NCBI RefSeq assembly: GCF_040253635.1
Contig: NZ_JBEJGX010000003.1
Location: forward strand, 5,357,501-5,421,500
Source: Streptomyces sp. Edi2
Lineage (GTDB): Bacteria; Actinomycetota; Actinomycetes; Streptomycetales; Streptomycetaceae
Direction of reading: 5' to 3'
Length of the DNA: 64,000 bases
A program made the translations under genes and the position numbers. The notes under the pieces were generated by a model. It worked only from the letters and a program-made list of their open reading frames with translations. It made no database searches and was not told where the DNA came from. Below are positions 59,762 to 64,000 of the stretch, in pieces. The number at the start of each line of letters is the position of its first letter. Position 1 is the first letter of the stretch.

Positions 59762-60661
59762 ATGGGCAGCCCCCCGAACGCCGCGCCGCACTCCCAGCCG
59801 ACACCCGGACCCCTACCGACCCCGCGCACCGCTGCCGGCCGCGAAGGCCTCGCCGCGCTGCTGGCTCACCCGGAACGCGCCGTCATCGCCCTCGACTTCG
59901 ACGGCACCCTCGCCGATATCGTCCCCGACCCGGAGAAGGCCCGCGCCCATGACGGCGCCGTCGCCGCCCTCGGCCGCCTGGCGCCCCGGCTGCGCGCCGC
60001 CGTGGTGATCACCGGCCGCCCGGCCACCGTCGCGGTCCGCCTCGGCGGCTTCGCCGAGGCACCGGGCCTGGACCATCTCACCGTCCTCGGCCACTACGGC
60101 GCCGAGCGCTGGGAAGCCGCCACCGGCACCGTCCACGCGCCCGCCCCGCCGCCCGGCATCGCCGCCATACAGGCCGAGCTCCCCGGCGTCCTGGATGCCT
60201 CCGGCGTCTGGCACGGCACCTGGGTCGAGACCGCCATCGAGCGCAAGGGCGGCCGCGCCATCGCCGTCCACACCCGCCGCGCCGCCGACCCCCAGGGCGC
60301 CTTCGACCAACTGCGCGGCCCGCTCACCGCGCTCGCCGAACGCCACGGCTTGATCGTCGAGCCGGGCCGCCTCGTCCTGGAACTCCGCCCGCCGGGCATG
60401 GACAAGGGCGTCGCCCTGGCCGACTGGGTCCGCGAGACCGGCGCCACCACCGTCCTGTACGCCGGTGACGACCTGGGCGACCTGGCGGCCTTCGCCGCCG
60501 TCGAAAAGCTGCGCTCCGACGGCCTCCACGGCGTCCTGGTGTGCAGCGGCAGCAACGAGGTCGCCGAGCTGGCCGACCGCGCCGATCTGGTGGTCGACGG
60601 CCCGACCGGCGTCGTCGCACTGCTCGCAGCCCTCGCCGACCGGCTTGAAGACACCCCCTAG
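59762..60661 (+). CDS. otsB: Trehalose-6-phosphate phosphatase
   Basis: The 299-residue HAD-family phosphatase makes trehalose from trehalose-6-phosphate. The nucleophile and acid/base Asp are in ALDFDGTLADIV, the HAD motif II Thr/Ser in VVITGRP, and the metal Asp residues in YAGDDLGDLAAF. The cap shows VLGHYGAERW and PPGMDKGVAL. Its partner otsA is encoded about 0.8 kb away, convergent, with one small gene between. The leader has only AGGG near the start. Confidence 0.94.
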   Translation: MGSPPNAAPHSQPTPGPLPTPRTAAGREGLAALLAHPERAVIALDFDGTLADIVPDPEKARAHDGAVAALGRLAPRLRAAVVITGRPATVAVRLGGFAEAPGLDHLTVLGHYGAERWEAATGTVHAPAPPPGIAAIQAELPGVLDASGVWHGTWVETAIERKGGRAIAVHTRRAADPQGAFDQLRGPLTALAERHGLIVEPGRLVLELRPPGMDKGVALADWVRETGATTVLYAGDDLGDLAAFAAVEKLRSDGLHGVLVCSGSNEVAELADRADLVVDGPTGVVALLAALADRLEDTP

Positions 60662-60851
60662 GGGCGCCCGGCCCGCCGCCGCGGCCTTCCCGGCACTGGG
60701 GCGACGGGCCCCTGTGACGTACGTCCTGTTGCCGCTCGGAGGGCCGCCTTACGCTGGTCGGCCACCCGCGCCACGAGCGCGCCGAGTGCTCGCGACCGGA
60801 TCACGTACAGGTGACAGAACGACGGCGGGCACGTGTGAAGGACGGATTCCC

Positions 60852-61370
60852 ATGCTCACCGATCTCTCGCCCGTCATCGCTGCCTCCACGCGCTGGCTGC
60901 TGTTGGCGTTCCCGCCGGCGGCCGGCCCGCTGGACCACGCCCTGGCCGAGGCCCAGGCGAGTCACGCGGCCACCATCGCCGCTGCCCTGCGCTACCCCAC
61001 CGCGCTCGACGCCGAACTGCTGAACCTGCTCGGCCCCGGCGGCTCCGCCCGGCTGGACTCCGTCACCGGTGCCGATGCCCACCCGCTGGAGGGCGCCGAC
61101 GCCTGGCGCACCTCGGTGGACGAAACCGTCGTGAGCTGGGCGGCCTGCCTGCTGGCCGACGCCGAGCTCGCCGTCGTGGCAGCGGCCTGCCTGGCCGCCA
61201 CCGATCACGGTGCGCACACCGTGGGCGAGGCCCGTCGGCTGACGATCCCCAGCCCTCGCGATCACCGCGCGGCGCCGCTGCTGCGCCACCCGGACCTGCT
61301 CGGCCCCATCGCCGGCCTCCACCGCGAGACCCTGCACGCCCTCCTCGGCGCCGCCCCGGCCGAAAGCTGA
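60852..61370 (+). CDS. Small hypothetical protein between otsB and otsA
   Basis: The 172-residue protein is alpha-helical and Ala/Leu-rich, with no recognised domain, signal peptide or clear membrane segment. GAAGGACGG lies before ATG 60852. It stands between the two trehalose genes and could modulate them, but nothing in the sequence shows this. A 22-bp direct repeat runs across its stop codon. Confidence 0.7.
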   Translation: MLTDLSPVIAASTRWLLLAFPPAAGPLDHALAEAQASHAATIAAALRYPTALDAELLNLLGPGGSARLDSVTGADAHPLEGADAWRTSVDETVVSWAACLLADAELAVVAAACLAATDHGAHTVGEARRLTIPSPRDHRAAPLLRHPDLLGPIAGLHRETLHALLGAAPAES

Positions 61371-61400
61371 TCCGCGCGCCGGCCGAAAGCTGATCCGCGC
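61356..61400. repeat. 22-bp direct repeat carrying a duplicated stop codon
   Basis: CCGGCCGAAAGCTGATCCGC and two more bases occur at 61356-61377 and 61379-61400. The first copy contains the stop codon of the preceding gene; the second copy repeats the last residues and the stop in another frame. Confidence 0.9.
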
Positions 61401-61454
61401 CCCGGTCACCAGGTGATCCGCCCGCCCGGCGGCACGGCCGTCGCCGGAGACGGC

Positions 61455-62969
61455 TCAGGGGGCGTCCCGCTTAGGGGTGGCCTCCCTCAGCGCCCGCAGC
61501 TGCTCCAGGAACCACTGCGCCGGCGGCAGCGCCGTAGCGGCAGCGGCCAGCCGCGCCGTGCGCTCGCCGCGTTCCCCGGCCTCCATCGACAGCGCCTCGT
61601 GCAGCGCCCGCGCGGTGTCGCTGACGTCGTACGGATTGACCGTGAGGGCGTCCTTGCCCAGCTCCTCGTGTGCCCCGGCCTCTCGGGAGAGCACCAGCGC
61701 ACAGCCCTGGTCGGAGACCACCGGGATCTCCTTCGCGACCAGGTTCATCCCGTCCCGGATCGGGTTGACCAGCGCCACATCCGCCAGCCGGTACGCGGCC
61801 AGCGAGCGCGCGAAATCATCCTTCACGTGCAGCACGACCGGCTGCCAACTCTCCGTGCCGTACTCGGCGTTGATCTCCTCGGCGAGCCGTCCGACCTGCG
61901 CCGTGTACTCCCGGTAGACGGCCAGGTCCTGGCGCGAGGGGTAGGCGAAGGCGACATGCACGACACGCCCGTGCCACGACGGGTGTTCCGCCAGGAGCTC
62001 CCGGTAGGCGAGCAGCCCCCGCACGATGTTCTTGGACAGCTCGGTCCGGTCCACCCGGACGATGGTCTTGCGCGCGGTCCCGTCGGGCCCCGTGCCGACC
62101 TGCTCCCGCAGGGCGGCCAGCCGCTCGTGGACGTCCGCCTGCTGCGACCGCTCCCGCAGGAACCCGGCGTCCGCCCCGAGCCCGTGCACACCGATCAGGG
62201 TGTTCTCGGTGCCGCCGGTCACCTCGGCGCAGCACGCGCGGAACGCATTCGCCCAGCGGTGGGTGAGGAACCCCAGCCGGTCGGCGCCCAGCATCCCCCG
62301 CAGCAACTGCTCGGCGATGTCGTCCGGCAGCATCCGGAAGTACTCCGGCGGAGCCCATGGCGTGTGCGAGAAATGGGCGATCCGTACGTCGGGCCGCAGC
62401 GCCCGCAGCATCCCCGGGACCAGGGAAAGGTGGTAGTCCTGCACCAGCACCGCCGCACCCTCGGCGGCCTCGTCGGCGAGCGCCTGGGCGAAGGCGCGGT
62501 TGTAGGCCTCGTACGACGCCCACTGCGCCCGGAACTCCGCGTCGAAGACCGGCTCCAGCGGTGTCTGGTAGAGCATGTGGTGGACGAACCACAGCACCGA
62601 GTTCGCGATGCCGTTGTAGGCGGCGGCGTGCACCTCGGCCGGAATGTCCAGCATCCGCACCCGCTGCCCGCCGGTGTCACCCGGCTCCAGCGCACCACCC
62701 GTCCGCCGTACGGCCTCCCGGTCACCGTCACCGAGCGCCGCACACACCCACACCGCGTCCGCCCGCCCGTCTCCCGACTGCCGCCCCTCATCGACGGGCT
62801 GCGCGCCGCGCGCCGACTGCCCGATGGCCGACAGCCCGGACACCAGCCCGCCCCCGCCCCGCTTGGCGGTGAGCGTGTCGTCCTCCGCCAGGCCGTACGA
62901 GACCGGCCCGCGATTGGACGCGACAAGAACCTCGGCACCCGCGGGGGCCGCACTGCACTCGGAGACCAT
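61455..62969 (-). CDS. otsA: Trehalose-6-phosphate synthase
   Basis: The 504-residue glycosyltransferase (GT20) joins glucose from UDP- or GDP-glucose to glucose-6-phosphate. ASNRGPVSY and RGGGGLVSGL at the N-terminus hold the donor phosphate, QDYHLSLVP the catalytic zone and NPIRDGMNLVAKE the C-terminal donor site. A short Asp/Gly-rich insertion near residue 55 is common in actinobacterial versions. I set the start at ATG 62969, near the expected N-terminus; the ribosome binding site is weak. It supplies otsB with substrate for trehalose used in osmotic and spore protection. Confidence 0.94.
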   Translation of the reverse strand: MVSECSAAPAGAEVLVASNRGPVSYGLAEDDTLTAKRGGGGLVSGLSAIGQSARGAQPVDEGRQSGDGRADAVWVCAALGDGDREAVRRTGGALEPGDTGGQRVRMLDIPAEVHAAAYNGIANSVLWFVHHMLYQTPLEPVFDAEFRAQWASYEAYNRAFAQALADEAAEGAAVLVQDYHLSLVPGMLRALRPDVRIAHFSHTPWAPPEYFRMLPDDIAEQLLRGMLGADRLGFLTHRWANAFRACCAEVTGGTENTLIGVHGLGADAGFLRERSQQADVHERLAALREQVGTGPDGTARKTIVRVDRTELSKNIVRGLLAYRELLAEHPSWHGRVVHVAFAYPSRQDLAVYREYTAQVGRLAEEINAEYGTESWQPVVLHVKDDFARSLAAYRLADVALVNPIRDGMNLVAKEIPVVSDQGCALVLSREAGAHEELGKDALTVNPYDVSDTARALHEALSMEAGERGERTARLAAAATALPPAQWFLEQLRALREATPKRDAP

Positions 62970-63044
62970 GTCGCGAAGGTAACCCGCCACAGATCCACGC
63001 AAACGTACGGAAGCAGCCAAGCCGCGCGCCCGGACGACCGCCCC

Positions 63045-63392
63045 TCACCCGTCGCCCGGCCAAAAGGAGTCGAGGGGCAACGACGGCTCACCCTCCGCGG
63101 GTTCCGGATGCCCGTAGCCGAGACGGTCGCCGCGGCTGCGGGAGATGCGCAGTGTGTCGCCGAGCGCGCCCGTCAAGCAGCAGGCCAGAAAGCGTAGTTC
63201 GGGCGTGGTGGTCCCGTTGTCGTGGAGGAGGGCGCGGGCGTGCCCCAGAAGGACCTCACCGGATGCGAGCTGGGCGCGCTCAACGGCGTCCGCTTGGCGG
63301 GTGACCGGGCCGTCCCCCTCGGAGAGCAGGTAGCACGGTTTCCCCTCCGGACTCGACCAGGGAAGCAGGCGTGGACGCGCAGGAGGCGTCAT
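63045..63392 (-). CDS. Small hypothetical protein divergent from the GntR gene
   Basis: The 115-residue protein is soluble, with LASGEVLLGHARALLHDNGT and LRFLACCLTGALGDTLRISR as the most regular helices. I do not recognise the family. GGAG lies before ATG 63392, and the palindrome TTCTCTAGAGAA ends twelve bases upstream of that, so the divergent GntR protein probably represses it. It may be a small accessory protein commonly paired with this GntR type. Confidence 0.75.
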   Translation of the reverse strand: MTPPARPRLLPWSSPEGKPCYLLSEGDGPVTRQADAVERAQLASGEVLLGHARALLHDNGTTTPELRFLACCLTGALGDTLRISRSRGDRLGYGHPEPAEGEPSLPLDSFWPGDG

Positions 63393-63403
63393 GGCGACTC
63401 CAG

Positions 63404-63415
63404 TTCTCTAGAGAA
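63404..63415. promoter_or_regulatory. GntR operator 1
   Basis: TTCTCTAGAGAA is a perfect 12-bp palindrome directly before the ribosome binding site of the small gene at 63045-63392. Matching sites recur twice toward the GntR gene. Confidence 0.8.
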
Positions 63416-63463
63416 GTTGGATCGCTACATGTTGAATCGGGGCGAGTGCATAGCGTCAACTAG

Positions 63464-63474
63464 TTCTCTAGAGA
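63464..63474. promoter_or_regulatory. GntR operator 2
   Basis: AGTTCTCTAGAGA repeats operator 1 except for its last base. It is 60 bases from operator 1, in the middle of the divergent region. Confidence 0.75.
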
Positions 63475-63517
63475 TGTTGAGGTTGAGGTAGGTGGTGCCG
63501 CCGTGGCACTCGAACGG

Positions 63518-63538
63518 ATCTCTAGGATGTCTAGAGAT
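63518..63538. promoter_or_regulatory. GntR operator 3
   Basis: ATCTCTAG-GATGT-CTAGAGAT is an 8-bp inverted repeat with a five-base spacer, built from the same CTCTAG/CTAGAG halves. It ends six bases before GGAGGG, the GntR ribosome binding site, so it suits autorepression. Confidence 0.75.
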
Positions 63539-63559
63539 CGCCAGGAGGGATGCATCGCC

Positions 63560-64000
63560 ATGGCCGCACCGGAAAGCTCGTCGCCCAAGTACCGCCGGAT
63601 CGCCGACGCTCTGAAGCGGGCGATTGCGGAGGGGGAGTTCGGGCCCGGAGACCGGCTGCCCGGGGAGAACGAGCTGATGGACCGGCACGGCGTGGCGCGG
63701 ATGACGGCCCGGCAGGCGCTCGGTGTGCTCACTTCGGAGGGGCTTGCCGAGGCCCGCAAGGGCGCCGGGGTCTTCGTGCGGGCGTTCCAGCCGATCCGGC
63801 GCCGTGGCGTCCCGCGGCTGGCCCGGGAGCAATGGGGTGAGGGGCGGTCGGTCTGGTCGGCCGATGTCCCGGACCGTGACCTGGTGGTCGACGAGGTCAC
63901 GGTGAACGAGGAGCCGGCGCCTGAAACCGTCGCGTCGCAGCTCGGCATAGCGCCCGGAGGCGCTGTGATCGTGCGGCGCCGCAGGTTCGTGCTCGACGGT
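63560..64000 (+). CDS. GntR-family regulator with UTRA domain (cut by window end)
   Basis: The first 147 codons are present. The N-terminal winged helix is KYRRIADALKRAIAEGEFGP, with GDRLPGENELMDRHGVARMT and RQALGVLTSEGLAEARKGAG. After a linker the start of a UTRA (HutC-type) ligand domain is visible (VASQLGIAPGGAVIVRRRRF). ATG 63560 has GGAGGG eleven bases upstream. It is not DasR: the N-terminus and spacing differ. Three CTCTAG/CTAGAG palindromes lie between it and a divergent small gene. Similar GntR proteins occur on streptomycete plasmids and integrative elements as well as chromosomes. Confidence 0.92.
   Translation, partial: MAAPESSSPKYRRIADALKRAIAEGEFGPGDRLPGENELMDRHGVARMTARQALGVLTSEGLAEARKGAGVFVRAFQPIRRRGVPRLAREQWGEGRSVWSADVPDRDLVVDEVTVNEEPAPETVASQLGIAPGGAVIVRRRRFVLDG

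Noticed and set aside
63560..64000. GntR gene considered as dasR
   Set aside because: Its N-terminus and recognition helix differ from DasR, and its palindromes (CTCTAG type) are not dre sites.

Overview
The window is high-GC actinobacterial chromosome, almost certainly Streptomyces. Coding sequences have strongly GC-biased third positions, GTG and TTG starts are frequent, many genes overlap by ATGA or TGATG, and several genes belong to typical streptomycete families: MsiK, a DUF3263 protein, a CdgB-type diguanylate cyclase, OtsA/OtsB, NagK/NagA, and an XRE regulator beside a methionine aminopeptidase. From memory, the two ends resemble the S. coelicolor SCO4240 (msiK) and SCO4281-4290 (cdgB to otsA) neighbourhoods. 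The middle is largely accessory.

Layout. 1-3.2 kb: nucleotidyltransferase, small secreted or anchored protein, the multi-sugar ATPase MsiK under a DasR-like site, and tRNA-Thr(TGU). 3.2-10.1 kb: a MerR-like regulator, a DEAD-box RNA helicase and a CspA-type cold-shock protein, interspersed with decayed genes (hemolysin III, sensor kinase). 10.1-14.9 kb: a LysR regulator divergent from a four-gene redox operon (alcohol dehydrogenase, SDR, flavin amine oxidase, DinB). 15-19.6 kb: a polysaccharide deacetylase and an acetyltransferase divergent from an MFS transporter and a glycosyltransferase; this block ends exactly against a truncated gene. 19.8-26.9 kb: an MFS/FAD-protein pair, an amidase divergent from a TetR regulator, and a double-domain acetyltransferase.

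27-39 kb is the most striking part. It is one tightly packed minus-strand operon that begins with a 38-codon peptide gene that is easy to miss. It continues with TfuA, YcaO, an alpha/beta hydrolase, a ubiquitin-like sulfur carrier ending in Gly-Gly, a GNAT acyltransferase, an acyl-CoA-dehydrogenase-like enzyme, a carrier protein, a stand-alone adenylation enzyme, an MFS exporter, a phytanoyl-CoA-type dioxygenase and a Cys-rich protein of unknown role. A membrane HTTM-like protein is divergent. I read this as a RiPP pathway in which TfuA/YcaO plus the sulfur carrier install thioamide(s). A carrier-bound amino acid, possibly proline oxidised to pyrrole-2-carboxyl, is probably transferred to the peptide by the GNAT. 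I know of no described pathway with this combination, but I could not search.

39-64 kb: a two-component system, a DUF3159 protein, a complete P450/ferredoxin/ferredoxin-reductase operon, an M24 peptidase, a pentapeptide-repeat protein, a truncated methionine aminopeptidase beside an XRE regulator, TerD, ArfB, a flavin reductase and the diguanylate cyclase CdgB with BldD-like and Crp-like sites in its leader. Then come a CBM-like anchored protein, a PfkB kinase, the nagK-nagA operon and a sugar-binding lipoprotein (with DasR-like sites), DUF3263, and the trehalose genes otsB and otsA. At the right edge a GntR regulator, cut by the window end, is divergent from a small gene with three matching palindromes between them. 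Together msiK, nagKA and the sugar-binding protein look like a dispersed amino-sugar uptake regulon.

Short tandem repeats, often directly after stop codons, are unusually common. At least five genes are broken or truncated, so the accessory segment is in active turnover.
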